Assembly: GCA_032173965.1 (NCBI GenBank)
Contig: CM063283.1
Location: forward strand, 81,408,743 to 81,472,742
DNA length: 64,000 nt
Source: Sitta carolinensis
Taxonomy: Eukaryota; Chordata; Aves; Passeriformes; Sittidae
Reading direction: 5' to 3'
The notes under the pieces: generated by a model
What the model was told of the DNA's origin: nothing
The model's input: only the letters and a program-made list of their open reading frames with translations
The model's database searches: none
Made by a program: the position numbers and the translations under genes
Part shown: positions 28,122-39,600 of the stretch, one piece after another
Layout: each line of letters starts with the position of its first letter
How positions within the stretch are numbered: the first letter of the stretch is position 1

Positions 28122-28160
<39 letters not shown>
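28122..28160 (+). repeat. Poly-A tract (39 A)
   Basis: Thirty-nine uninterrupted adenines followed by 'gaaaaaactctc'. It generates lysine-rich and phenylalanine-rich open frames on the two strands that are not genes. Confidence 0.95.
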
Positions 28161-28168
<8 letters not shown>

Positions 28169-29869
28169 TCTCAAAAATCCCCAACAAAAAAACCCACACT
28201 TAGTTCATCTGCCTTATGGTCAAACTCTAAGGGAAATTCATCTCAAGACAATGTGAAGGACATAATTAATTTATTTTCTTTTTGCTCCCTTACAGTAGAA
28301 ACTGTATGCCAAGATCCTCTGCTTGGAAAAAGAGAAATCTCTAATTTTGTGCATAGAGAAATAGGGAAACATTGATAATCCAGTCAGTAATCATATTTAG
28401 AGAACATCAATATGATTATTTTTTAGGAAAATAGAGAACAAGAAACATATATGAAACCACACAGATTTCTCTTAATTTTATCTAAATGGTCATTACAAAA
28501 TTAAATTTAACATAACACTTTAAATTTGTAAGGGCTGTAATATTCCTGAGGATTTCAAGTGAAACTCAGCTGTGAGCTCTTATTTCTTAGTATTTTAATG
28601 GCATAATTAGTGTGTGGAGCTTTTCAGAAGGAATGTCTTCTCAGAGAGACAGTATCCATGGATAAAACTGTTTCTCAATCACGATAGTTAAAACACTGTC
28701 AAAATCATACAGGAACCATTAAAAAATAATGTCTACTCAAGAGGCTTCATGAAGACTATAAAAACTACCAGGAATCTGTAAGCAAATCATTAATATGTCA
28801 TGATATCATTTAAGATGAAATGTGTTTCTATTCTGAAAATAGATTCTGTGGAATAGCATTTAGTACTATGAGCACTCTTGAACTCAACACTTTTCTAGTT
28901 CTTGTTTTTATATATACACTAGGAGGATATACATTTTTTCTGACTTCAAGTGAAAATTCTTCAGTGGGATATGAATTTCAATTTAATTTCTTTCACCTTT
29001 TGAAAACTACAAGTGAAGAAAACAGTAGAGAATGTTGTAATCATAGGGAAATTGGATGAAAAGTAATCCAAATAAAATGAAGTACCAAACAAAAGAGAAT
29101 CAAATTGAAATGTTATGCTGGAAGAAAATGAAAGTTTTCAGGACAGAATATTTTATCTTCAAGCCTGGGAGAAAATCTCTTATTTTTGAAGGTGTTAGAC
29201 CTGAATCTTGGTCCAAAATGTAGTCAGCTGTTTTCTTCAGAACTTAGTTTCTCACACTCTTACCTAAGCCCACATTGGAGGCTTTCTTTTTAGTTCATGA
29301 TGCAACAATATTAACATCATTTCCTCTTTATTTTGCTCAAAGTTTTTGGTTTTCAGGAAAGTGTTCTTTAAAGGTCATATTTTTTCTGCAATGAGAAACC
29401 AACTTATGCATAGAGTTTGTAACTTTTGGCTTTATCTTCTAAGCTTTAATTAAATAATTATGGCCTTTAGGAAAACACAAGATAGTTAAATTCCCTTTGC
29501 ATAGATGAGAGTGAAACAGGCATCCCTAGGGGTCACGAACAAATTAATAAAAGCAAAACAACAACTAAACATTGCTCTGTTTGTGAATGAAGTGAATTTC
29601 ATTTAGCATAGATGAGCAATAAGCAGAAAGAAATTTAATGATGCAAAGGAACACTTATCTCCAAGAAGCTATGTAATTGTAGCAATAAGGAAACAACATT
29701 TTAAAATAAGTTAAAACATGGTTCTACCTTACATCTTTATATGTCAAGTGACAATGATAATTCACAGCATTAAACCCAATACTAGCTATGATAGATCAGA
29801 TACAGTACATGTAAGAGAATCACACTATAAATCCTCTCAGACAAATTAAATTCTGAGAATGAAATCACT

Positions 29870-29917
29870 AAAAGGCAATAAGATATTTAATATAAAAGGC
29901 AAGAAGATATTTAATAT
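29870..29917. repeat. 24-bp tandem duplication
   Basis: The unit 'aaaaggcaataagatattta' plus 'atat' at 29870-29893 is followed directly by a copy at 29894-29917 with a single T-to-G difference. It is a simple local duplication, probably by replication slippage. Confidence 0.93.
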
Positions 29918-30984
29918 AAACCTTCAAAATTAAGGGAGAAAAAGCTATTCTCTACATAAGAGAAATAATGTAAGGAATAGCCTTACAAATCTGTGTTTTG
30001 AACAGCCAAGTACCTGAAACAATCCCCTGTTATTTTTGAGAGTTTCTAGAAGGAGCTATCTGAAATATTTTGCCATTGAAATGGAGCTATTAATAGAAAT
30101 TTTAATTTGAATAATAAAAATTTAATATTTTTACTAAGCAGTTTACCATTTTCTCTTTAAAAATGCTGTTTCTGCCCCTTTGTGTGTGGTAAGGATGTTT
30201 ATCACCCACGTTGAGTTATGTGTTAAGGCCATAAAATTGAAGGATATTTTTTTTAGCCCTCTTATATGCAAAACTGTGGTTTGGCTTGCATATTATTTTC
30301 CATGTTGCTGGACAATGCTCCCAAAGCTTTTGTTCTTCTTCTTCCCATTCCCTAACGTTAAAGATGCATCTGCCTGTGTGCCAATCAGCAGCAGCAATCA
30401 CTGCCAGCACTCACCTGACCCCGTGGAAAGGCTCTGGTGGCTGTTTTGGGGAGAGCTGTTGAGCTGGGGGTACCACCAGCCTCGAGGCAGCCCATGAGCT
30501 GTGGGTGCTCTGGCTGTGTCCACAGCAGATACTCAGGAGGAAGGCAAGGAGGGATCTGTTCCAGCAAGGTTTGGGTCATTTGGTATCCATTCCTCCCCCC
30601 ACAGAGCTTAAGAGCAGTTCATTTCTCTAAGGTAATGAAGGGATGGTGAAAGATCAAGGATGTAAGAAACAGAGAGATTCACATGGGGAAAAGTGCAGAA
30701 TACACAGGGAAGATCACCATCCTCACAAAATTTCTTCTGCATTATGATGTTCAGCTGGTAAATCATGGCACTCCTCTGCAGGGAGAGCTTTACTGATGAG
30801 GAAATTTTCAAAATTTGTTGAGATTTCCAGTAAAAGTTTTCAAACTTACCAGTAGGAAAGGATTTTTGAGAGGTTATGTGGTTCAATCTCTCAATTTATA
30901 TTTTGGGCTGTACTAATACTTGCTATATTTGTGAAATTTTACTAGTTGTCTGTTGCATTGCACTAGTAGTTGTTAAATTACACT

Positions 30985-31345
30985 GGGTGTGTTTTTGTTG
31001 GTTTATATATCCACACTAAAGGATGTACCTTTCCCATGAACCCCTGTGCCCCTTTTACCTGACACCACCCCTCCCACCTGTCCTGGAGTCTTCCTGTACT
31101 GGTCAGCCGACCCTTCCTTCCCCTCCCCTTTCCCAAAGGGGCACAAAACCACCTGGCCACGTGCCCAGCTCCCTCTTTCCCTATCAGGATCCTATGGAGT
31201 AAGTTCTGTATTAAAGCAGCAGGACTGTGCCTGAATAGGAGGAGCACCTTTGGTCTTTTATCTTTGTCCTCGCCTCAGTTTCCCCTCTGAGGGTCTCTGC
31301 TAGCCTGGCAGGGACCTCAGGGGTGTGGGAATTGTGGCAGCTGGG
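30985..31345. other. GC-richer block, possibly LTR-derived
   Basis: The base composition changes here: C-rich runs ('cacccctcccacctgtcctg', 'ccttcccctcccctttcccaa'), a 'ctgtattaaagcagc' motif that could be a weak polyadenylation signal, and a following 'cctcagtttcccctctgag'. It sits directly beside a broken retroviral pol fragment, which makes an LTR origin plausible. I could not find matching TG...CA termini or a target duplication, and the family and orientation are not determined. Confidence 0.3.
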
Positions 31346-31347
31346 TG

Positions 31348-31641
31348 TTGTTATTTTTCAAAGACTTTCACAACTGCAGCTAGTTCAGCTATCTGAGGCG
31401 ATCCCTCCACAAATTCTACATCAGCTTCCCAGTGCTGAGTCTGTGGATTTCTCCAAGTCATCACCAACTTGTGGGATGCTCCAGATGCATCAGTGAACAC
31501 TTTGAGTGAGAGCTTTGAGTGGCCTACAACTACTTTTCTCACAAGGAATGAGGTGGAATTCCTCATTAAACAATTTGTGAGACGGGGCATGGACTGATAT
31601 TTGTCCACTGTAGCTGTCCAGGGATATTTGGAGGTTGGCAT
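31348..31641 (-). pseudogene. Endogenous retrovirus pol relic: RNase H fragment
   Basis: The minus-strand frame encodes about 96 residues that look like the start of a retroviral RNase H domain. At residues 50-54 there is TDASG, which carries the first catalytic aspartate. At residues 80-88 there is GSPQIAELA, which carries the catalytic glutamate. The spacing and wording fit class II (betaretrovirus-like) endogenous retroviruses. The frame stops (TAA, 31348-31350) shortly after 'VFEK', so the later catalytic aspartates are absent and no integrase follows. Upstream residues 1-45 are poorly conserved and may belong to the RT connection region or to rearranged sequence. The fragment cannot make an active enzyme and is read as a dead provirus remnant. 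The first methionine is not meaningful as a start. Confidence 0.75.
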
Positions 31642-32130
31642 TCCCCTGGAGCAGACACTCGAACATCTCTGGTCAGTCTCTCTGGAGCGTTCTTGCCTTC
31701 CTTAGAGAGCTTGAGTTGTCTTTCTGTTATAGTAGACATAAACCCTGACAACTTGAAGCAATCACCCACAGAGCATATTGTATACGGATTTCCTGGGAAG
31801 GTGAATTTTCTTGGGAATGCACAGAGCATGCAAACACAGGAAGCCGCCTCAGTTTTTCAGATTGAGGCAGAAGTTTCTATTTATACCTGTCTAGTCAAAT
31901 TTCAATAATTAGAGCACTAAAGAAGGAGAATGATAGAATTTTATTACCAGGTGCATTCTACTTGTATTGTGGGCAAATGACTGGCAAACTCTGCTTGCCA
32001 GAAGCAATCTCTGTGCCCAGCAAGTACACAAACATAGCACAGGTCTGGGGGACAAAAGACAACCTTTCCAGTGTATTTCTTCCAAACAGTGTCTTTAGTC
32101 ACCATTTGCAGGACCAAGTAGCCCATATAA
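31642..32130 (-). other. Sequence flanking the pol relic, probable retroelement origin, unassigned
   Basis: This segment lies upstream of the RNase H fragment on the minus strand and differs from the AT-rich background. It contains a minus-strand AATAAA at about 31937-31942 and open frames of about 60-90 codons with no domain I can name. It may be rearranged LTR or internal retroviral DNA. I cannot name the family or place its edges. Confidence 0.3.
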
Positions 32131-32428
32131 GGAAGACATTCATATCATTTAGGAACTGTCAGTAAAACCAGAGCTGTGCTTTTAATTCTCAGTTTTCAGT
32201 TTTTCTTTTCTGAACAGGTTGTTTCTTCAGTTCCAAGTCAATAAGTCCCAGAACACATTTTCCCTCAGTGTTCCTTTACCACACATGGTCAAGAGTGCTT
32301 TTGGAGTTCTGCTTGCATGTTGGTCAGGCAGGGTTATCTCATGGGGAACAATACGTAATTTATGTCTGCTAACACTCATTTAATACCAAAAAAGTTCTCT
32401 GTTCTTATGAGTAGGTTGTATTCCTGAA

Positions 32429-32480
32429 GTTATTATATTTCTAGAACTGGAAATGTTATTATATTTCTAGAATTGGAAAT
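32429..32480. repeat. 26-bp tandem duplication
   Basis: The unit starting 'gttattatatttctagaact' at 32429-32454 is repeated at 32455-32480 with one C-to-T difference. Confidence 0.95.
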
Positions 32481-32618
32481 GGATAAATCTCCTGACAAGT
32501 TTCCCAACTGCCTCTGCCTGTGGTCTCCCACTCAGTTGCAGTTAATTGCTGCCAGTTACAAAAGCAAGAACAGGCACTCCCCTGGTCAAAATTTTCTAAA
32601 CTATAAACCTCAAAATGA

Positions 32619-32672
32619 ATCCAGTATCAAAAGCTAGAAGCAGAATGGGCAGCTTCTAGCTTATGATACTGG

Positions 32673-32674
<2 letters not shown>
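32619..32674. repeat. Near-perfect inverted repeat (23-bp arms, 10-nt loop)
   Basis: The left arm 32619-32641 begins 'atccagtatcaaaagc'. The right arm 32652-32674 begins 'gcttctagcttatgat'. The arms are reverse complements at 22 of 23 positions, with an A:A clash at arm position 12 from the outer end. The loop is 'agaatgggca'. Three bases after the right arm a 26-A tract begins. The size is compatible with a small pre-miRNA-like hairpin or with a quasi-palindrome made by template switching; the sequence alone cannot separate these. Confidence 0.95.

Positions 32675-32677
<3 letters not shown>

Positions 32678-32703
<26 letters not shown>
32678..32703 (+). repeat. Poly-A tract (26 A) beside hairpin
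   Basis: Twenty-six uninterrupted adenines starting three bases after the right arm of the inverted repeat at 32619-32674. Confidence 0.95.
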
Positions 32704-35620
32704 TTGTGGCTGATGTACAGATGGTTTTTGCTGCTTATCTCTATGCCCAGTGCCTTGAGTACCCTGCACTGTCACTTCCTTTTCTTCCCCTGACCCTTGA
32801 TTCCTCCCATTGCAGTGTTGGGTCTGTCACTGGTAATTACCCATCATTTGAGGACTGACACCTAACTACAAGCAGAGGGCACCTGTTCTGTCATTGTGCT
32901 TGCTGATGAAATGTAGTGGTGGTGTACATATCACAAAACTGCCAGATAAAGTCCAGACAGCTTGCTCAATGCTAAGGCTGTTAGAAAGCTGAATGTGAAT
33001 AAAAGAGGGAAATACATTTCAAAAGGGCATAGTTAATTATTCAAGAATTTATTTTTATTTTTTTTACAAATGAAAGCACTGTAAAATGATTTTTTTTCTT
33101 ACTTAGGAAGAAATAAAGAAAACACAAATTGAGACATGTTCTTCAGAAGTTTGGGGAAGATAATTAACCAGATAAAGAGTAAGAACCATAATATATATTT
33201 TCCTGACCCAGTACATCTAAGGAAAGCAAAAGTCAAGGTCAGAACAAAAGATACAGGCACTATAGATTGAATTATTAATATTTCTGATGCAATATCTATC
33301 TATTTTGCAGTTATTCTTTAAAAAGAAGGTTTAATTTGTTTAATTATATCAATCCATTACTCATTTTTTAGTTATTAATTATAATTGCAACCTCCAAAAC
33401 ACCAAGTGAAAATATACATATATATTCCTGTTACTCTGCTCTGATTTGTGTTTAAATTCCCAAATATTTCTCATATTTTTTCCCTTTAGCTGATAACATT
33501 ATGGAATGCTTTATTGATTGTGGCTTGCCATCATTTTCATAAAAGCATAATCCTATTGATGTCATAACTTATTTCTGAGGTTGTTAGACATCATGCCATG
33601 GATTAAAAAGGTCTTTAATTTAAGTATCAAGAACACAGACAGCCATAAAAACCTCAAAACAACAAATCTAACTTAATTTGTTGTGACAGAAAGTGAAAAT
33701 GAAGGAATTAAAACTGCAATGACTCTAATTTGAATTGTTGTAAATTTTCAGGCCTGTGTGGGTTGAATTTGAATTACATAAAATCAAATTAATTTCTTTC
33801 ATAGTCTTCTCTGAGAATTGTAATTTACCTCAATATATTTAAGCAGTTTGGTGAAAAGACTTGGGTAATAGCAGAGTTTTTGAAAAATCAAACCAGAAAG
33901 CAGATATAACTTAAGAGAAATAAAATGTCTTTGTTGATTAAGTTATTGGTAAATAAATCTTGCACAGTCATTTGGCCACCCACGCCAGGAGCACTAAATC
34001 TCACCCTCTGGGACTTTGTAAGGTAGAGATATCTCCTGGTTTAGCACCAATGCATTGCACTGGTAGCAGTGATACACACATCTGCCATAGCAAACAGAGT
34101 TTTCTGTTTTCTACAGAGCTTGTCTGTGAAGTAATTTAAAATGAGGTGTTGGAACACATCAGACTGTTTTATTGCTAAGCGTGGATGGTTGAAATTGTCT
34201 TTATATCTGATGTAGTGTGGCACAATGAGCAGCAGAAAAGAGGAAAACAAGGGAATAAAAGAAGTGTCTTTCTCTTAAGTAAAAACTTTATAGCTTGTTT
34301 CTGCATTCCAGGAAAACTCACACTATGAGCTGATAAATCCTCTAGAGTGTTTATGTATATGTGTATAATTTGCTGCAGGGGGAGAAGGGATTGGCAGGAG
34401 TGCTGCAGTTGTGATCCCATTTGTTTCTGTTCACTGACAAGTGACAGCTTCAAAGAGAGCTCTTTTTTCCATTCTGGGTATCTGCTCATGTGATTCAGGT
34501 GAATATACAGGGCTGAGGATTTGTGTTAGATTGATATGGTATTTGCTGATTCACATGAGTGGATAACCACAAACAAAAAGGAAGACCTGTCTCTAAAATG
34601 ATGAGTGGTAGTGCTGTCTAATAAAAACAAAATCCCTTTTTTGTCATCCTATTACCTTTCCTTTCTACAGCAGTGAAGGTGTAAAGATGAAGATTATCTT
34701 GCAGAATAAAATAAATAAACTGTAGATGTAAATATGGCAAATAGAGGAAAAGGTTGTCACTCAAAGAAAAAAGAGAATAGGCAGGAATAGGTAGATCAGA
34801 GAACATTCAGCTGCTGAACCTGTGGGTTTTCTGAATCCTTATTTACAACACAGGTGTCTCCTTCCAGCTCAGTCACCTCAACACCTCATATGGTCAAAAA
34901 TTTCTCTCCATTGACTATAAGGGGAATATAACCTTAATTATGAAAACTCTAAATTATTGTAGGTGACAGTTATCAACTATTAACTCTTTAATAACCTCTA
35001 CAACCAATGAAATAAATCTGCTCACAGTGGGTGGAAATTTGATTATGTCTTTATTTAACAGCACGTAGCAGGCATATTTATAAAAAACATCATTCTCTGG
35101 TATCACAGTTAAGTCATACTTAACATTTGGATTCACTTTGTTTCCAGTATAATAAAAATAATCATAACAAACTCTGGTATGCATGTGGTATTAACCTCCA
35201 TTCCCAAAGGTACTCTGCCATTCAGCAATAGTGGACATTCACTTAACAGTAAAAATAAATGGGCCCAAGTAAATCTGTACTGAATTATAAACTGTAATTA
35301 CAACATCATAAGGCAATTTCCATACTTTCAAGGAAAAGGGAACAGCCTAATTTCCTAATTCATTACATGCTGCTTTACTCCTAGTGACACTCTTACTGAA
35401 ATTACTCTATATTAATCTTTAGTGGTCAAATGTTTCATAAGAAATCTTGATGTAAAGCAACTCACTGTGCTGCTCAATCTTTCCTAGTTTTTTATTTTCC
35501 CTTTTTGAAATCTTCACATTTTGACCTGTAATCTTCAAAGGCTTCTCACTCCTCATGGTTCATCAGAATGAATAATTAATGTAAGTGAAAGCCATGTTAA
35601 TATAGCAACTGGTAAGCAAG

Positions 35621-36667
35621 TGTGACATCCAGCCCCTAAGGGGAAGGGAGCACCCAAAATTCAGAGATGCCCATGGTTGAAAAGTAATGACAAAAGTCAG
35701 AAGATCCACAAAAACTTAAAAAGTTTTATTAGTAAAGTGGCAAGGAAGTTGGTATAAATTTGTCCCTTATCTTCCAGTATAAAACACAGCACTGGATTTT
35801 GAATGAGGGGAAACTTGAAAGAGAAGAAAGAGAGAGAAATTAAGGAGAAAGAAAGAGGAAAAAAAAAGAAAGAGAAAGAAAGGGAGTGAGAAAGAGAGAG
35901 GAAGAGGAAAGAAGGAAGAAGAAGGAAAGAAGAAGGAAAGAGAAAGAAGGGAAAGAAGGAAGAAGAAGGAAAGAAAGAGGAAAGAAGAAGAAAGAAGGAA
36001 AGAAGAAGAAAGAAGAAAGAAAGAAGAAAGAAGGAAAGAAAGAAAGAAGAAGAAAGAAAGAAAGAAAGAAAGAGAAGAAAGAAAGAAAGAAAGAAAGAAA
36101 GAAGAAAGAAGAAAGAAGAAAGAGAAGAAGAAAGAGAAAGAAGAAGAAGAGAAGAAAGAAAGAAGAAAGAAGAAAGAAGAGAAGAAAAGAGAAGAGAGAA
36201 GAAAGAAAGAAAGAAAGAAAGAAGAAGAAGAAAGAAAGAAGAAGGAAGAAGAAGAAAGAAAGAAGGAAGGAAGAAAAGAAAGAAAGAAGGGAAGAAAGAA
36301 AGAAAAGAAAAAGAGATTAATTAGTCTTAGATCCAGTGTCAATCCCAGTGCTGGTGTGTTCAGGGTCCTGGAAATTACCCTTGGGCTACTTTTTTATTTA
36401 TAAGCTTCCCCATCCTGGAGATAAGTTTCTTGCTTTCTACTCAAATTAATTATCATGTGCAGTTTGTTTCTTCTAGACATTTCTGGAAATGAGTCAGAGG
36501 GGTTTTGGGATAATTGATGATCTTGATCCCCCCATAGCCAGTTCTGTGCTCACACTGTATTGTGCTATGGTCATCTTCAGGGGCCAGAACAATGATGTTC
36601 GTCCCAGAAAAGTGCTGCCCTGCCTTCACATGGCTCCCTTCTTCAGCCACATCCTATTCTTTCTCAC
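35621..36667 (-). mobile_element. Probable solo LTR, minus strand, carrying a long purine microsatellite
   Basis: Read on the minus strand, the block starts 'tgtgagaaagaataggatgt' and ends 'gggctggatgtcaca', giving TGTGA/TCACA inverted termini. Near the 3' side are a TATA-like 'ttttatactgg' (about 35774-35786) and, about 50 bases on, 'actaataaaac' with a polyadenylation signal (about 35723-35731). The U3 and U5 wording ('tggctgaagaagggagccatg', 'cagaaatgtctagaagaaac', 'tgtcattacttttcaaccat') resembles an avian LTR I know from memory. The middle (35888-36316) is an expanded purine repeat. No matching target-site duplication was found next to the proposed edges, so the ends are uncertain. The 65-codon minus frame at 36453-36650 is only U3 sequence. 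Confidence 0.55.
35821..36316 (+). repeat. Polypurine GA-rich microsatellite, 429 nt unbroken
   Basis: From 35888 to 36316 the plus strand has only A and G, built of GAAA, GAA, GGAA and GAAGAA units. The left flank from 35821 is the same with a few pyrimidines (a 'tt' at 35840-35841, a T at 35887). The K/E/R-rich plus frame and the S/F/L-rich minus frame spanning it are artefacts. It lies inside a probable LTR. Such mirror-symmetric purine tracts can adopt triplex DNA, which is established for GA repeats in general and inferred here. Confidence 0.97.
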
Positions 36668-39600
36668 AGAGTGTTGTTAACAACAATACTTGCTTGCCTT
36701 CACAGCTATCCAGCTGGCTATGTTTGAGACACACATATTTGCTCCCTTTTTGCCTAGGCTTCTGTGAGGAAGTAGCTGGTCCAGTTTGGGTTTCTTTGCA
36801 CAATATTGCATTGTGTTAGAGATACAGAAATATACCTTCCCAGCCTGCTATCCTGAAAAATTTCCTTAGAATTGAAGAAGAAAGCAGTAGTTTCTGTGAC
36901 AAATATCATTTGCTATCAGTTTTATCAGAATAATTCATGACTGTACAAAGCAGAAACCTGCACTACATCACCAAACTTGAGGTATACCTCTGCAGCTTCC
37001 TAGTAAAAGCCTTAGTCTGTGGAGTTGCAACCAGGATCCAGTTTCAAATTATTGATGATGAATCAAACAGTCTAAACTCCTCTTCAAGTTTATTCTGAAC
37101 TGTTTCAAGTATAGGAATGCTTGAACTTATCTTCAGTATTTTAGATGCACCTTTGTATCAGGCAGCAGTATTACCTTAATTGAGACCACCTGCCTATTGT
37201 TCATGCTGCCATGGTGACACAGCAGTTAGAGAAATTAGTAAAATGTCATCATCTCCCTCTATTCTACATTTTCCTTTGCCTTGTTCCTCTTACTCTGTGA
37301 CATAAGTGTACCACATTTTCTCCTGTAGTGGTTTGTTTTGCTGCACTTGAGTACAAGACAGGATGTACTCAGTGACTTCCTTCGAGACACCTGCCCTGGA
37401 CAAGTGTGGTGTGTACTCCAGCATCTGAACTCTAGGGAAAATGCTGCTGAATACTTTTTTTTTTTTTTTTCAGTTACGTAGCTAAACAATGGTCTGGCCA
37501 AATCATGTGTCTATATTTCTCCCTCATTTCTGTACAAGTTTCATTAGAATAAAGGATGCACTTAGAAATCTTCTCTTCAAGAGAAATTTAAACATGAGCT
37601 TTTCCTTGTAACTATCAAAAATGTAAGCTATTATGAAAAGTCTGGAATCAGGTTAGTTTTGGATTTTTTTTAATATGTATATAATTATTATAAGAATAAT
37701 TTAGAGTCAGTCATGAAACCTGTAATAACTGCTCAAACTTTTTCCTCTTTCGTTCCATTTACTTCAGTTAGCTAACAAACAATTCAATTGCAGTTTCATT
37801 AAATTAATAATTTTGAGAACAAGTTTTTAAACGCTTTTTTTCATTTGATGAAAATTGCACTCTGATGTTTCCACACTTTATGTTGATCCACTTTTTTCAC
37901 TGCAAGGTTATGGCAACTAGAGAGGATTAAAAATAGTGGATTTGCATATGTGATACTGAGAAGGCTAAGGTAGAAACTCACTCTCTTTTCCATAGTTTGC
38001 AGTCACTTGTCAAACTCTAGTAGGCTGTCTTTAGGACATAGTATTAATTATTCTCAGAATAGTCCCAAGGCTTCTGTTTTTCTACTACATTTGTTCATTC
38101 CAATCCTGGTTCTTTCTGGCCTCAGCAGATAATGGCCATGTCTTTCCCCTGTAATTTCAAATAAAGACAAGAGACTCGAAGCTGGAGGTTAAGATCCTCT
38201 CAGGGAGAGTCTGACATTCTACCTTTGGGATAATGTCTGTATCCATCCTGTGCAGTGAACACCTACATAGAGCAAAACCAATATCAGCCGCATAGTCTCT
38301 ATCTTTTTACTCCACCAGGTGAGAGCTCCAGGTATCAGGTCTTAGAATTTTCCATCATTATATAACACCACTAATTTTGCATTGTTTTCTGTCCAGAAGC
38401 AGAATTTCTGCAGGAGTGATACCGGACTCTAATACCAATTGCCTTTCAACTTTTCACTAGTTTTCAAGGATTAACCAATTCTAAACTTCTCACCTGCTCC
38501 CTGACAGCAACATGCATTTGTATGCTTCTACTGTGGTTACATCTTTTACAAAATATTTATTTTGCCATCTCAGTACTAAAAGCCTGTAGCATGATTGCCA
38601 GGTAGTTACAAGACTTAAGTAATCTGGAAATTTAGTATCTTGATTGACCAGTAGGATGTAACATGGCAGAAAACGTCTAAGGTAATAGTTAAGGTTTCAA
38701 AGCTTGACAATGTCAGGTACTGTAGATTTGAAAAAGTCAGGAGTGTCCTGAGCGTTGAATCACCCATGAACAGAGCAATGATGTGACAGACTGACACTGA
38801 GAAAATTATATGTTGCAAAGCAGCAGAACTTTCTAAAAAAATGCAGAAAAGGAAAAGAGGAGATCATGATGTGGTGGGAAATAGAACACAAAATCTCACA
38901 GTTGCCTGAAAGTAACATTGACATGCCACCATTTTTCAAGACATGGAGCCCAGTGAGGAACAAGGGATGACGTTCTACCATACAGTAAGCTTATATCTTC
39001 TAAGCTTATGTGACACCTATGATTGTGTACTACACAGGTGGAATAAAATATTTTGAAGACAGGTATTTTCAAAAAGTATAATTATTAAATAGATATACTC
39101 AGAAAATAGATGTCAGAAATAATGCTGCTATTGAAACTCTCTGGTATAGGCATGACCTCAGATTGCTTATTGACCTTCCCTCACTACTTCTACACTTTTT
39201 TTTTTTTTCCTGAGAGACCTATTTCAACATATTTCTCCTTTTGTATTTGGAGAGATAGGACTTTAAAACTGATAAGGGTCTCAGCTACGGAAATAAGCCA
39301 GAATCCTGGCTTAAAGTTATGTGGGGCTATAAATTCTACCTTCCATATGATTTATATGACTTTGTAAGACCTGTCACTCTTCTTGAAATCAGACAGATGC
39401 TGGTAATTACATATTTGCTTATAAACAGCAGCTCTACAATCTGATATGAAATATCTGCCTATGGTGCTCCAAGGGCCAAGAGCTCTTCAGAGAAGAAACT
39501 GGGGAAAGGCAGGTAATGTCAGTGAAAACCTTTGGGTTAAATCATAAAGCAAATAACCAGTTGGTGGCTTGCAGTTTTCATTATTTCTCTCTTTATGCCT

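Larger units (their letters stand above)
22671..30984. other. Long AT-rich unique stretch, no gene recognised
   Basis: About 8.3 kb of AT-rich noncoding DNA. It holds a T-run at 22720-22731, a 39-A tract at 28122-28160 and a 24-bp tandem duplication at 29870-29917. No LTR edge, CR1 end or exon could be supported. Open frames are below about 105 codons and lack domains. Confidence 0.6.
32131..35620. other. AT-rich unique stretch with small local repeats, no gene recognised
   Basis: About 3.5 kb of noncoding DNA containing a 26-bp tandem duplication (32429-32480) and a hairpin with poly-A (32619-32703). A quiet AT-rich interval around 33.48-33.86 kb has several TAAT and ATTA cores. No exon or transposon edge is supported. 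Confidence 0.55.

Noticed and set aside
30180..30600. GC-richer patch with open frames on both strands
   Set aside because: No domain, CpG cluster or splice signal; overlapping frames on both strands argue for chance.
35767..36342. 191-codon S/F/L-rich minus frame and 144-codon K/E/R-rich plus frame
   Set aside because: Both are produced by the GA/CT microsatellite; they have low-complexity composition and no domain.
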